The translations under genes and the position numbers were made by a program. The notes below the pieces were generated by a model that was not told the DNA's origin, did no database searches, and saw only the letters and a list, made by a program, of their open reading frames with translations. Shown piece after piece: positions 33,738 to 42,970 of a DNA stretch of 64,000 bases. How positions within the stretch are numbered: position 1 is the first letter of the stretch; every line of letters starts with the position of its first letter. Where the stretch lies: contig JAHISQ010000165.1 of the NCBI GenBank assembly GCA_018818125.1, positions 78,569 through 142,568 on the forward strand. The letters run 5' to 3'. The stretch is from Candidatus Rifleibacteriota bacterium. Lineage in GTDB: Bacteria > Muiribacteriota > Ozemobacteria > Ozemobacterales > Ozemobacteraceae.

Positions 33738-34788
33738 CAAAAAATATGCGATCTATGGAGCAAGCATTTACGCAAAAGTTCTGTTTAATGAGCTTTGCAG
33801 GCTTGGAATCAATGTAGACTTTTTTGTTGACGAGTATGTTCAAGCAAAAGAATTTCTTGGCAAGCCTGTTTTTCGCATAAAAGATGTGACCGACAAAAAA
33901 AATCTCATTTTAATGAATGCCACTGCTTACGATCTGGTAGAAAGCCTTATGGCAAAGGGTTTTCCCGAAGTAAAGTCCCTAAAAGAAACTATCTATGCAT
34001 ATCCTGGTGCTCTTATTGAATTTAATCAGACAATGTGGGTTGTAAAGTCTAATCGTCTGGTCAATGAGAATGAATTTGCCTGGTTGCACAAGAGAATGGC
34101 CGACGAAAAAAGCAAAAAACTACTGCAGACACTGACTAATTTCAGAATGAATCCCCTGCCAGAATACTTTTTCTATGCAGATGGAGATACTGAGTATTTC
34201 CCATCTGGCTTTGACGCCTTCAAGGGAATAGATAATCTGAAGTTTGTTGATTGCGGCGCATTTACTGGCGACACAATCCAGTCGTTATTCAACAATTTTA
34301 GTCGCAAGATTGAATGGATAATTTCAATGGAGCCAGACCCAAATAATCTTGAAAAGCTGATAAAACAAAATTTAGTCAGGCGCCCTGAACACGAAAACAC
34401 AAACATCTTCATATATCCCATTGGTGCTTTCAACAAAGAAACGCTTTGCAGTTTTCAGTTAAATGGATCAAGTTCTTCTATCTCCGATTCATCCTCCGAC
34501 ACACAATTGCTTGTTCCTGTTGCGCGAATCGACACTCTTCTTGCACACACAGCACCCAATTTCATAAAAATGGATGTTGAAGGCGCAGAATTGGAAGCAC
34601 TTGATGGCGCCAAAGAGATCATAAAAAAACATCGGCCAAACCTTGCTATTTCCGCTTATCACAAAGCCGAACATCTATGGGAAGTCCCGAGATTTATCGA
34701 TTCATTATGTCCCGACTACGAGTTCAGGTTGAGACTTCACGGCAACTGGGGGCATGAACTCACTCTTTATTGTTGCATGCCTGAATAG
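33730..34788 (+). CDS. FkbM family methyltransferase
   Basis: 352 aa. The N-terminal ~110 residues form a small Rossmann-like domain (KYAIYGASIYAKVLFNELCR) of the kind that precedes FkbM in glycan clusters. The FkbM domain has FVDCGAFTGDTIQSLFNNFS (SAM-binding), WIISMEPDPNNLEKL, a VPVARIDTLL and FIKMDVEGAELEALDGAKEI block, and HRPNLAISAYH. Predicted to O-methylate a sugar or similar acceptor with SAM. Start at 33730, with GGAG 7 nt upstream, overlapping the preceding stop by 8 nt. Confidence 0.87.
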   Translation: MTNKKYAIYGASIYAKVLFNELCRLGINVDFFVDEYVQAKEFLGKPVFRIKDVTDKKNLILMNATAYDLVESLMAKGFPEVKSLKETIYAYPGALIEFNQTMWVVKSNRLVNENEFAWLHKRMADEKSKKLLQTLTNFRMNPLPEYFFYADGDTEYFPSGFDAFKGIDNLKFVDCGAFTGDTIQSLFNNFSRKIEWIISMEPDPNNLEKLIKQNLVRRPEHENTNIFIYPIGAFNKETLCSFQLNGSSSSISDSSSDTQLLVPVARIDTLLAHTAPNFIKMDVEGAELEALDGAKEIIKKHRPNLAISAYHKAEHLWEVPRFIDSLCPDYEFRLRLHGNWGHELTLYCCMPE

Positions 34789-34807
34789 ACAAATGGAGAA
34801 TCACATA

Positions 34808-35065
34808 ATGATTGACCCTGTAGCAGCATTTATCTACAAACAGCTCGAAAAGAAAGCTCCATTACCGCCTGAAGACACCATTGCAACCTATAGATACCTG
34901 GATCGTGGACACGTTGACTCTATTGGTCTGATTAAATTTATTTTTGAAATCGAAGATGAGTTTCAAATCCAGTTTGCCTCGGAAGAAACTCAGTCAGACG
35001 AATTCAGAACGATTGGCGGACTGATTTCAATTATAAGAAGAAAAATGGCCGAACAAAGTGAATAG
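34808..35065 (+). CDS. Acyl carrier protein
   Basis: 85 aa, acidic, four-helix pattern. The phosphopantetheine site reads GHVDSIGLIKFIFEIEDEF with Ser38; the usual DSL is DSI. Starts at ATG 34808 with GGAG upstream; a longer frame from 34754 overlaps the methyltransferase. Being dedicated to this cluster and not next to fab genes, it likely carries an acyl group loaded by the ligase and delivered to a sugar by the acetyltransferase-like protein that follows (GTG overlaps its stop by 8 nt). Confidence 0.88.
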   Translation: MIDPVAAFIYKQLEKKAPLPPEDTIATYRYLDRGHVDSIGLIKFIFEIEDEFQIQFASEETQSDEFRTIGGLISIIRRKMAEQSE

Positions 35066-36971
35066 AAGCTACTCGCGCAACGACATTCTCACAGCCTTCA
35101 AAGAGGTGGGCCTGCAGAAAGACGACACTGTTTTTGTCACAACCAGCCTGGGAATGCTTGGAATTCCGGAAGGCATTGAAAGCAGCGATGATCTAAATCA
35201 GCTCTTTTTTGATGTTCTCAAAGATTTTTTTGGCGCAAAAGGAAACGTTATTGTTCCTACTTACTCTTACACATTTGGTCGCAGCATATCAACTAATCTA
35301 CAGGTTTTCGACCCAAAATCCACACCATCAGAAGTAGGCCCCTTTCCGGATTTTTTCCGCAAGCAACCAGGGGTTTTGCGGTCACTCGACCCAATGATGT
35401 CAGTTGCAGGTTTCGGACAACAAATTCCAGAACTGTTTGAGAATCTACCAGCCACTTCTTATGGCGAAGGCAGTATTTTTGCGAGACTGACACGCATTTC
35501 GGCAAAATGCTGCAGCATAGGTCTTGGCCCAAACTGGATGCCATTCATTCATTACGCAGACTGGCTCTGTAAATCACCTTTTCGTTACGACAAATTATTC
35601 AAGGGCATAATCAAAGAGGGCGACAATACACAAACTATTAACTGGCTGTATAGCGTTCCGCTTTTGCATCAGGCTTCACATTCAACCGGGCACAAAGTCG
35701 CCAGACTTGCGGAACAGGCTGGAATATGGCAATTCTCAAATCTTGGTCGAGCCAGAGTCTATGCAGCTGATTACCGCCGCTATTTTGACTTTACTGTTGA
35801 GCAGCTGAAAAAAGATCCGTGGATGACAGCAGATGGACCACCAGCCGACCCGCTAGAAATTGAATTACAAAGGGTTCCCGCTAATACCCCATCGGTTACC
35901 ACAAGCGACGATACTCCTGAAAAAATTCTTTGCGACTTCTCTCAATTTCATCGCTGTGAAGTTTCAGATCATTCCGGTAACATAATCAGCCAGCTTGGCA
36001 AATACTGGAATCTACAAACCTTGAATTTTTTGACAGGAGAAAGCCATCTCGACTGGGTTATCCCAGAGCGATGGCAACTCGACACAGCCAGTATATCCGA
36101 CGAAAACGGACAAAGCATTATTCCTGAAGAAGAGCTACTAAGAAAAGCATTCGCCTATTCACCAAGCCGCACTGGTGTTTTTACCAAAGCAGAATTGTCG
36201 AAACACATTCGCTGCCACCCTTCGAATGCTTCATTCTCTCTTTACCTCAACACTGTCTTAAACAGAGACTGGGGATTCAGCCTCTCCACCAATGAATTAA
36301 AAGACATCCCTGATGTCCCGTTAAAGATCAATATCAAAGCGAGTTCCGCCTTTGGTCAACTTAAAATAGCCGCATCAGAAATGCCTGACGGCCGAAAGCC
36401 TTTTGTAATAATAGTCGGTTACATTAACGGACCTGCTGGTGGAAAAGACCTGATTAGCGCCTGGGCGGCAAATGCTGTCTTTCAGCGCCTGAAAAATGAG
36501 CAATCAGAAACAAATGTTGAGTATTTAATCTTGTTGCTTCCAGGGCCAGTTGGTTTTGCCGCCTGGCTAAGCACTCACGCCAACATCAGACACAAAATTC
36601 TTGGTGTGCTTGAATTTTGCAGATTACTGCCAGGAAATAAACCTGAGATCAGAGTCCCTGAAACTTTTATCGATCAGGAATTTGTAAAGCTTTGGAAAAA
36701 CAATTGCCTCAGCTCTAACATTATCGAAAGAGCTAATGATAAAGCGTATCTTCTAACTTGCGGCGAAAACCCTTTAGCAGAAAAAAGGACACCCACGCAT
36801 GAGTTTCCGGTTATTTCTCTTGGAAATCCCCTTGCGAATGAACTTCTGTACAATCCCGACGACACGGATCCATTCGAAAAACTCAGCCCTGACGATTTCT
36901 CATCTTCTCACGAGATGATCTCTGAAATCTGCAAAATCCAGTCTGAATTATGTAAAAAAGTGCAGAAATAA
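35058..36971 (+). CDS. AAC(3)-type N-acyltransferase fused to a degenerate DUF4910 aminopeptidase domain
   Basis: 637 aa. Residues ~1-275 belong to the antibiotic N-acetyltransferase (AAC(3)) fold: TVFVTTSLGMLGIPEG, VIVPTYSYTFGRS, FDPKSTPSEVGPFPDFFRKQ, VLRSLDPMMSVAGFG. Family members in polysaccharide clusters acylate amino sugars. Residues ~285-637 follow the intact DUF4910 protein at 29606-30889 segment by segment: LDWVIPERWQL for FDWEIPREWNV, YSPSRTGVFTKAELSKHI for YSTPVDRVVTLDELKKHV, NRDWGFSLSTNEL for HDRFGFCMSKNQL. CHPSMANNELSG became INGPAGGKDLIS, and YHTSADNLD became LYNPDDTDPF, so the putative zinc ligands are gone. Inferred: the second half is a non-catalytic binding or scaffolding domain. 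GTG start at 35058 overlaps the ACP stop. Confidence 0.8.
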   Translation: MNRSYSRNDILTAFKEVGLQKDDTVFVTTSLGMLGIPEGIESSDDLNQLFFDVLKDFFGAKGNVIVPTYSYTFGRSISTNLQVFDPKSTPSEVGPFPDFFRKQPGVLRSLDPMMSVAGFGQQIPELFENLPATSYGEGSIFARLTRISAKCCSIGLGPNWMPFIHYADWLCKSPFRYDKLFKGIIKEGDNTQTINWLYSVPLLHQASHSTGHKVARLAEQAGIWQFSNLGRARVYAADYRRYFDFTVEQLKKDPWMTADGPPADPLEIELQRVPANTPSVTTSDDTPEKILCDFSQFHRCEVSDHSGNIISQLGKYWNLQTLNFLTGESHLDWVIPERWQLDTASISDENGQSIIPEEELLRKAFAYSPSRTGVFTKAELSKHIRCHPSNASFSLYLNTVLNRDWGFSLSTNELKDIPDVPLKINIKASSAFGQLKIAASEMPDGRKPFVIIVGYINGPAGGKDLISAWAANAVFQRLKNEQSETNVEYLILLLPGPVGFAAWLSTHANIRHKILGVLEFCRLLPGNKPEIRVPETFIDQEFVKLWKNNCLSSNIIERANDKAYLLTCGENPLAEKRTPTHEFPVISLGNPLANELLYNPDDTDPFEKLSPDDFSSSHEMISEICKIQSELCKKVQK

Positions 36972-36988
36972 ACCAAAGCACGGTAGAT

Positions 36989-38488
36989 TCAAATTTTGCC
37001 GCGAAAACTATTTAAAGCAGATTTAATTGTCAGCAATCGAGCTGCGCCTATTGTTTTGAATTTATTATAATATTCACTTAGAGTTGGCACAGAAAGATTA
37101 TAAGGCTTAATAACAAAGCCTTCCGGTAGAGATTCAAGGTTGCGCATACTCCAGCAGGTTGCCTTATCGTTGCCGTGTTTGTCAGCAAAAATAAAGCTCT
37201 TACGCCAGGTATTGGTAGTGTCAAATGACAGTAGATTGTCTTTAACGCATTGTTCCCATAGTCGTGTTCCAGGAGTCGGGGTCGCCGCGCTAAATACTGG
37301 ATAAACATAATCAAGCTTGTTAACCAGACTTAACGTTTCCTCCAAAGTCTCTATCGTTTCTTCAGGAAGCCCAACGATAAAAAATGCTATAAGCCAGACA
37401 TGTGGATGTTTATTTTTAAATCTGTTACACACTGAAAAAATTTTCTCTGTATTAAGCCCTTTACCAATGACTTTATTGCGAATAAGGTCAGAACCGCTCT
37501 CTACTGCCAGTCCGCCTCGAATCATTCCTGCTTCAACAATTGCATCAATGATTTCATCGTCCAGACTCCTCAAATTGAGTCCGTTCTGAAACTCCAAAGA
37601 AATTTTCATACCACTGGCAGCAATTTTTCCATATAGTTCCAGTGCTTTTTTCTTGTTACAGGTTGAACAATCGTCAACGACGTAAAAATATCTTATCTGG
37701 CGCTCATAATAAAGAAATTTAAGTTCCTCAAGAACATTGTCTACAGATCTATGGCGATATGTATTGCTTGGTCCATGCATGGCATGAATACTGCAAAAAT
37801 TACAATTATAAGGACAAGAGAGTGAGGTGATCAGTGGTGCAGCACATATAATGTTGTGCTCTCTTGGATTATACCAGCTATCCATGTCTTCGGAATGGTA
37901 TTTTGAAAAATCGACATGACTGTAATCAAGAGTTCCCATTTTGTCAATCGCATCTCGATTTTTGTATTCAAGCCTTGGATTGATGAACACCTTGCCGTTT
38001 TCTCTATATCCAAAACCATTTATATGTTTAAAGTCTTGTGATTCTTTTTTCACGAGAACATCCAGCAACGATACAAAAGACTCTTCTCCTTCACCGATGA
38101 CAATAAAATCAACTTCTGGACAATTTTCCAAAATTTCTCGGGCATGAAGAGTCGGGTGAATACCGCCCAAAACGACATTCAAGTTGCTGCGTATTCTTTT
38201 AACAGTCCTGGCAAGTTCCAAAGCCCGTTGAAAAACTCCAGAAAAAAGGACACTAATCCCTACGCACCGAACTTCAGGGTTCTTTGCAAGCCAGTCTTCA
38301 AGAGTCTTAAAAATAATATCATCGTGAGAATCTATGTTTGCAGCTGTTATGATTTCATTGAAGTTAACAAGCTCACCATCATAGCCTTTTGCTCTTGCAT
38401 AAGAATAAACACTGATAGGCCCAAGTGGCGGAACAAGAGGTAAGGGTAGAATTCTCAATGGCGTAACAAGTAAAAAGTCTTTTGACAT
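36989..38488 (-). CDS. B12-binding domain radical SAM protein
   Basis: 499 aa. N-terminal cobalamin-binding-type domain (~1-150): GISVLFSGVFQRALELA, then VVLGGIHPTLHAREILENCP and FIVIGEGEESF. The radical SAM core has the CPYNCNFCSIHAM cluster motif (~228), then YVVDDCS and later FQNGLNLRSLDDEIIDAI, GLAVESGSDLIRNKVIGKGL. This class methylates or rearranges unactivated carbons in natural-product and glycan/lipid pathways. It converges on the acetyltransferase-fusion gene with a 17-nt gap, hence likely part of the same modification cluster though on the other strand. Confidence 0.85.
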   Translation of the reverse strand: MSKDFLLVTPLRILPLPLVPPLGPISVYSYARAKGYDGELVNFNEIITAANIDSHDDIIFKTLEDWLAKNPEVRCVGISVLFSGVFQRALELARTVKRIRSNLNVVLGGIHPTLHAREILENCPEVDFIVIGEGEESFVSLLDVLVKKESQDFKHINGFGYRENGKVFINPRLEYKNRDAIDKMGTLDYSHVDFSKYHSEDMDSWYNPREHNIICAAPLITSLSCPYNCNFCSIHAMHGPSNTYRHRSVDNVLEELKFLYYERQIRYFYVVDDCSTCNKKKALELYGKIAASGMKISLEFQNGLNLRSLDDEIIDAIVEAGMIRGGLAVESGSDLIRNKVIGKGLNTEKIFSVCNRFKNKHPHVWLIAFFIVGLPEETIETLEETLSLVNKLDYVYPVFSAATPTPGTRLWEQCVKDNLLSFDTTNTWRKSFIFADKHGNDKATCWSMRNLESLPEGFVIKPYNLSVPTLSEYYNKFKTIGAARLLTIKSALNSFRGKI

Positions 38489-38601
38489 TATCCTTTGTTC
38501 CTTTACTCAGCTTGAATTGTTGCTGTGCAACCGCCTACAAATACCACACGCATTATAACATTCTTCCTGGCATAAAAAACATTCATATTTTCGCTCGCAA
38601 A

Positions 38602-38640
38602 GCAAGCGCACAAGGAATTCATCTCTCCTTGTGCGCTTGC
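38602..38640 (-). terminator. 14-bp perfect inverted repeat after the CoA-disulfide-reductase gene
   Basis: GCAAGCGCACAAGG / CCTTGTGCGCTTGC with an 11-nt loop, 25 nt after the stop codon; on the minus strand only TTT follows. Terminator or transcript-end stabiliser. Confidence 0.55.
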
Positions 38641-38664
38641 AATATACTCGCAGCAATCCCTGAA

Positions 38665-41112
38665 CTAGATAAACAGACCAGCACTGCTTCTAGACAGTTC
38701 GTCAAGATACATGGCGACACCACCAAGTTCGACACCGTCAAGAAGTTCGCTTTCCTTGATGCCCATCACGTCCATGCTCATCGAACAGGCAACAAGCTTA
38801 ACGCCATTCTCGATCGCCAGCATCAGCAGCTCTCGGAGTGGAGTAACATGTTTGCTTTCCATGACCTTGTGCATCATGACAGTGCCCATGCCACCCATGT
38901 TCATTTTTGAGAGCTTGAGATCATCTATGTTTTTTGGCAGCATCATGCTGAACATTTTTTCCATCATGTCCTTTTTGACCGGCTTTTCAGATTCTTTGCG
39001 CAAAAGACATAGACCCCAGAACGTGAAGAACAGGGTCACCTTGTACCCACCTGCAACTGCACCGTTGGCAATTATAAGAGCGGCCATTGCCTTGTCAAAG
39101 TCGTTACTGAAAATCACATTTGTCATCTGCTTATTGCAGGTAGTCAGCGAAGTACAGCTCTGCTGGCCAAGCTTGCGCACAACGGCACGATACTTACCGC
39201 CACCAACTTTTTCTACACTAATCGACTGGTGCCCGGTTGAACGACACCAGGCTGGCACATCAGCGGCAAAGCCCGGGTCTGTCGACAGCACCTCGATAGC
39301 CTGCCCCTTATCAATCTCGGCGATCGCCTTGCTCAGCTTCGAAATCGGACCTGGACACTGTAATCCCGAGACATCAAGAGTTTTAACGATATTCACAGCA
39401 TCGGCAGAGTCCTGGCTCTGGGAGGCTTCGACGTCACCACCAGCATCATCTGTCATATTAGATTTGTCATAGGTTGCTGTCTGATTAAGCATACAGTAAG
39501 TCTTGTAGCCACCATCAAGATTGGAGGCCCGGAAACCGTGCTGCTTAAGAATACGGTATGCCAGATAACCGCGCAAACCAGCCTGACAGTAAATCATGCA
39601 TTCTTTTTCTTTCGACAGCTCACCGATTTTCTGACGTAATTCATGCAATGGAATATGCAATGCGCCAGGAATCATTCCGGCATGAACTTCTTCGAGAGTT
39701 CTTACGTCGAGTAGTTTCTGATCAGATTTGAGAGTTGACACATCGGTTGCGTGAAAGTGCTCACTGTGCCCGCGCAAAAGGTTAGCCGCAACAAATCCGG
39801 CATAGTTAACCGGGTCTTTGGCCGAACCATAAGGCGGCGCGTAGCAGAGCTCAAGCTCTTCAAGATCGTATACGGTCATACCAGCGCGAATAGCTACTGC
39901 CAAAACGTCAACGCGTTTTTCGACACCATCAAGGCCAACAGCCTGTGCGCCCAAAACCCGCCCAGTATCAGGATCATAAATCATCTTAAGGCTGATAGAA
40001 GTTGCGCCCGGATAATAAGAAGCATGATTAGCCGGGTGAACATAAATTTTATCATAGCGTATCGCATGCTTAACAGCCTGCTTTTCACTCAATCCGGTCA
40101 TGGCAAAAGTCAGATCGAAAACCTTGCAGACCGCCGAACCCTGGGTGTCGCGATATTCTCGCTTGAGGCCAAAAATATTATCGACGGCAATACGCCCCTG
40201 GCGATTCGCCGGGCCTGCCAACGGTATCAACGCTGGCTTTCCAGTCATCAGATCTTTAACTTCTACTGCATCGCCAACGGCATAGATAGCTTCATCGTTG
40301 GTCTGCATGTAAGAATTCACTTTTATGCCACCGGTCACTCCTAACTCGAGACCGGCACCTTTTGCCAGCTGATTTTCTGGACGCACACCAATCGCCATGA
40401 TAACAGCGTCAGTATCGATCTTGTTACCAGAACTGAGTATTACACGCAGTTTATCACCGGTGGGCACAAAACCGGTTACTGATTGGCCAAGCAGCAGATC
40501 AACCGAATTCATCTTGATTTCGGTATGCAACATGGTGGCCATCTCAGGATCAGCCGGCCCCATTACCTGACTGGCAAGTTCTACCAGAGTGACTTCGAGA
40601 CCCAAATGACGCAATGATTCGGTCATTTCAAGTCCGATGTAGCCGCCACCAACAACAACCGCCGATGACTTGCCTTTTACAGCGGCCTTGATGCGGTCCA
40701 TATCTTCAAGATTTCGCAGTGAAAAGATGCCAGGCAGCTCAATGCCCGAGATCGGGGGCTTGATAGCAGCGGCGCCAGGACTTAATACCAGATAATCATA
40801 AGATTCTGCATATTCCTGACCAGAGTTCAGATCTTTAACCAACAGCTCTTTTTTACTGCGATCAATTTTTATGACTTCGTTGCGAGTTCGCACATCGATA
40901 GCAAATTTTTCGCGCATAGCCTCTGGAGTAGTTACCAGAAGGCTCTCACGCATAGGAATTACGCCGCCGATATGGTATGGCAAACCACAATTGGCAAACG
41001 AAATATGCTCACCACGCTCGAAAAGAACAATCTCCGCTTTTTCATCAAGTCTTCTGGCCCGCGCAGCGGCACTGGCTCCGCCTGCGACACCACCTACTAT
41101 AAGTATTTTCAT
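38665..41112 (-). CDS. CoA-disulfide reductase-type flavoprotein fused to rhodanese, TusA and DsrE domains
   Basis: 815 aa. N-terminal ~450: FAD/NAD(P)H disulfide reductase with GGVAGGASAAARARRL, the active-site SFANCGLPYHIGG (Cys ~42), VVVGGGYIGLEMTESL and AIYAVGDAVEV. Then a rhodanese domain (~460-550) with LLDVRTLEEVHAGMIPGALH and catalytic YCQAGLRGYLAYR. A TusA/SirA domain (~575-650) has LDVSGLQCPGPISKLSKAI. A DsrE/DsrF-like domain (~660-815) has FSNDFDKAMAALIIANGA and VKLVACSMSMDVMGI. Predicted to move persulfide sulfur or reduce CoA persulfides and polysulfides in the cytosol. Start ATG 41112 with GGGAG 6 nt upstream. Monocistronic. Confidence 0.9.
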   Translation of the reverse strand: MKILIVGGVAGGASAAARARRLDEKAEIVLFERGEHISFANCGLPYHIGGVIPMRESLLVTTPEAMREKFAIDVRTRNEVIKIDRSKKELLVKDLNSGQEYAESYDYLVLSPGAAAIKPPISGIELPGIFSLRNLEDMDRIKAAVKGKSSAVVVGGGYIGLEMTESLRHLGLEVTLVELASQVMGPADPEMATMLHTEIKMNSVDLLLGQSVTGFVPTGDKLRVILSSGNKIDTDAVIMAIGVRPENQLAKGAGLELGVTGGIKVNSYMQTNDEAIYAVGDAVEVKDLMTGKPALIPLAGPANRQGRIAVDNIFGLKREYRDTQGSAVCKVFDLTFAMTGLSEKQAVKHAIRYDKIYVHPANHASYYPGATSISLKMIYDPDTGRVLGAQAVGLDGVEKRVDVLAVAIRAGMTVYDLEELELCYAPPYGSAKDPVNYAGFVAANLLRGHSEHFHATDVSTLKSDQKLLDVRTLEEVHAGMIPGALHIPLHELRQKIGELSKEKECMIYCQAGLRGYLAYRILKQHGFRASNLDGGYKTYCMLNQTATYDKSNMTDDAGGDVEASQSQDSADAVNIVKTLDVSGLQCPGPISKLSKAIAEIDKGQAIEVLSTDPGFAADVPAWCRSTGHQSISVEKVGGGKYRAVVRKLGQQSCTSLTTCNKQMTNVIFSNDFDKAMAALIIANGAVAGGYKVTLFFTFWGLCLLRKESEKPVKKDMMEKMFSMMLPKNIDDLKLSKMNMGGMGTVMMHKVMESKHVTPLRELLMLAIENGVKLVACSMSMDVMGIKESELLDGVELGGVAMYLDELSRSSAGLFI

Positions 41113-41339
41113 ATTTAGCTCCCTTATCTGAGACTGAACTTATTTCAAACCATTATATTACAAAATATTACCAACATGCAAATTTTTACAAAAAAATGGA
41201 AGCTGATGTCTCCACCAGCAGAAGCGAAATACCTCAGAGTTGCAGAAAGCTATGCTTCCCGACCAGAATTCATGCATTTTCCAGAATGCTTTTCGTATAT
41301 TATGTATCAAAATAGTTTTAAACAATTTCGAGCTTCTAC

Positions 41340-42674
41340 TCAAATGCAGGGTTTAATGATATCAGCAAGTTCGAAAGCAAGCTCAACAGCCTGTTCTGCA
41401 TTTAGTCGCGGGTCACACTTGGATTGGTAATTTTTCCCTAAGTCCATATCCAAAATCTGACTGCTACCACCAGTACATTCTGTAACACTTTCTCCGGTCA
41501 ACTCTAAATGGACACCACCCGCTATGGAACCTTCAGCTTTATGAATACTCCAAAAAGCACGGACTTCATTTAGTATATCTTCAAATACTCTGGTTTTTAA
41601 TCCATTTTTGTTTGTATAAGTATTTCCATGCATTGGATCACAACACCACGCAACTTTAAAGCCCTCTTTTTTAAACTCTCTAATCAACTTTGGTAGAAAT
41701 TTTTCGATTTTGTCATGACCAAAACGAGTTACAAGTGTCACTCTACCAGGCGTATTTTCTGAGTTAAGCTTTTCAAATAGCAGTTTAAGCTCATCTATTT
41801 CATACTTTGGGCCAATCTTTACACCTAGCGGATTGCGTACACCTCTCAAGAATTCAGTGTGAGCGCCATCGGCCTGACGCGTTCTGTCGCCAAGCCACAG
41901 CATATGCGCACTGGTGTCATACCATAGTCCGGTTGTCGTATCAATCCTCGTCAAAGCCTCCTCATATTCCAGCAAGAGAGCTTCATGAGAAGTATAAACA
42001 ACTGCCTCGTTAATTTGCGGTATATTCAAATCAAGCCCTAATGCTGATGTGAAGTTAATCGCCTTCCTTATTTCTTTAATAAGCTCATCATACTTTCGCA
42101 TAGGAAAGCATTCCAGGCGCCAGGAATGGATCTGGTTCAGCGCGGCATAGCCTCCTCTGGTAAAAGCTCTAACCAAATTAAGCGTGGCAGCAGACCGGAA
42201 ATAACCATCAAGTATTCTTGTTGGGTCAGGAACTCTCGCTTCAGAAGTGGCCTCAGCGCTATTAACCATATCACCACGATAACTTGGTATGGATCGCCCA
42301 TCTATTGTCTCCGTATCCTTACTGCGGGGCTTTGCATACTGTCCAGCGATCCTACCGACTTTTACGACTTTTTTTCCACCAGCATAAGCAATAATTATTG
42401 CCATCTGCAAAATTACCTTCAGAAGATCGTGGATATAGGGACCATGACATCGGGAAAATTCTTCCGAACACTCGCCTGCTTGCAGAAGAAATGCTTTGCC
42501 CTCGGAAACTTCAGCCAGAAGATCGACCAAAGACCTGGTCTCACCGGCAAAAACTAGCGCTGGCAAATTGGAAAGCTTGTCAAATACGTTTTCGCAGACT
42601 ATTTTATCAGGCCATTTAGGCTGTTGCAGAACTTTCAATCGTCGCCAGGAAGACTTGGACCATTCTTTATTCAT
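41340..42674 (-). CDS. Class II 3-deoxy-7-phosphoheptulonate (DAHP) synthase
   Basis: 444 aa. Joins phosphoenolpyruvate and erythrose-4-phosphate in the first shikimate-pathway step. Class II signatures: SSWRRLKVLQQPKWPD near the start, LLQAGECSEEFSRCHGPYI (metal-binding Cys region), VVKVGRIAGQYAKPRS, YHTSHEALLLEYEEAL-like VYTSHEALLLEYEEAL, WLGDRTRQADGAHTEFLRGV and NPLGVKIGP, then WCCDPMHGNT and GGVHLELTGE. Start at ATG 42674; the frame extends to a TTG at 42719 inside the promoter. No aromatic genes adjoin it, so it stands alone or serves a secondary product. Confidence 0.92.
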   Translation of the reverse strand: MNKEWSKSSWRRLKVLQQPKWPDKIVCENVFDKLSNLPALVFAGETRSLVDLLAEVSEGKAFLLQAGECSEEFSRCHGPYIHDLLKVILQMAIIIAYAGGKKVVKVGRIAGQYAKPRSKDTETIDGRSIPSYRGDMVNSAEATSEARVPDPTRILDGYFRSAATLNLVRAFTRGGYAALNQIHSWRLECFPMRKYDELIKEIRKAINFTSALGLDLNIPQINEAVVYTSHEALLLEYEEALTRIDTTTGLWYDTSAHMLWLGDRTRQADGAHTEFLRGVRNPLGVKIGPKYEIDELKLLFEKLNSENTPGRVTLVTRFGHDKIEKFLPKLIREFKKEGFKVAWCCDPMHGNTYTNKNGLKTRVFEDILNEVRAFWSIHKAEGSIAGGVHLELTGESVTECTGGSSQILDMDLGKNYQSKCDPRLNAEQAVELAFELADIIKPCI

Positions 42675-42690
42675 TCTTAAAACCTTAATT

Positions 42691-42719
42691 TTAGTATGAT
42701 ATTCTTGAACCGACAGCAA
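42691..42719 (-). promoter_or_regulatory. Sigma-70-like promoter of the DAHP synthase gene
   Basis: Minus strand TTGCTG, 17 nt, TACTAA, 17 nt before the ATG at 42674; this position argues against the upstream TTG start. Confidence 0.5.
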
Positions 42720-42910
42720 AATAACATTTAATTTTCCCTAGTGAGTATTACGAAACTAATTGCTAGCCAATACTGATTTTTACCAATCACCTCTTTTTAA
42801 ACAGATTCATTGGCCAATGATAATTGTTTAGAGGTAACAAATGAAATAGCAAACTTTTCAATGACCACAAAAATTGTGAATCGTTGCGCAACAAAACTTG
42901 GGTCTGAAGC

Positions 42911-42938
42911 AAAAAAAAGGCTGCCCATACGGGCAGCC
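42911..42938 (-). terminator. Rho-independent terminator of flagellin 6
   Basis: Minus strand: stem GGCTGCCC / GGGCAGCC with a 4-nt loop (GTAT), then T8; 33 nt after the stop. Confidence 0.92.
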
Positions 42939-42970
42939 CGGTGCAAACCTATTTAATTATTTAGAGAGAA

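Noticed and set aside
35058..35880. Aminoglycoside resistance gene
   Set aside because: The AAC(3) fold is also common in surface-sugar clusters; overlap with an ACP gene and fusion to a pseudo-peptidase speak against antibiotic resistance.
38711..39472. 253-codon plus-strand frame
   Set aside because: Fully antisense to the CoA-disulfide-reductase fusion, whose domains are unmistakable; composition is a shadow of that gene and there is no ribosome site.
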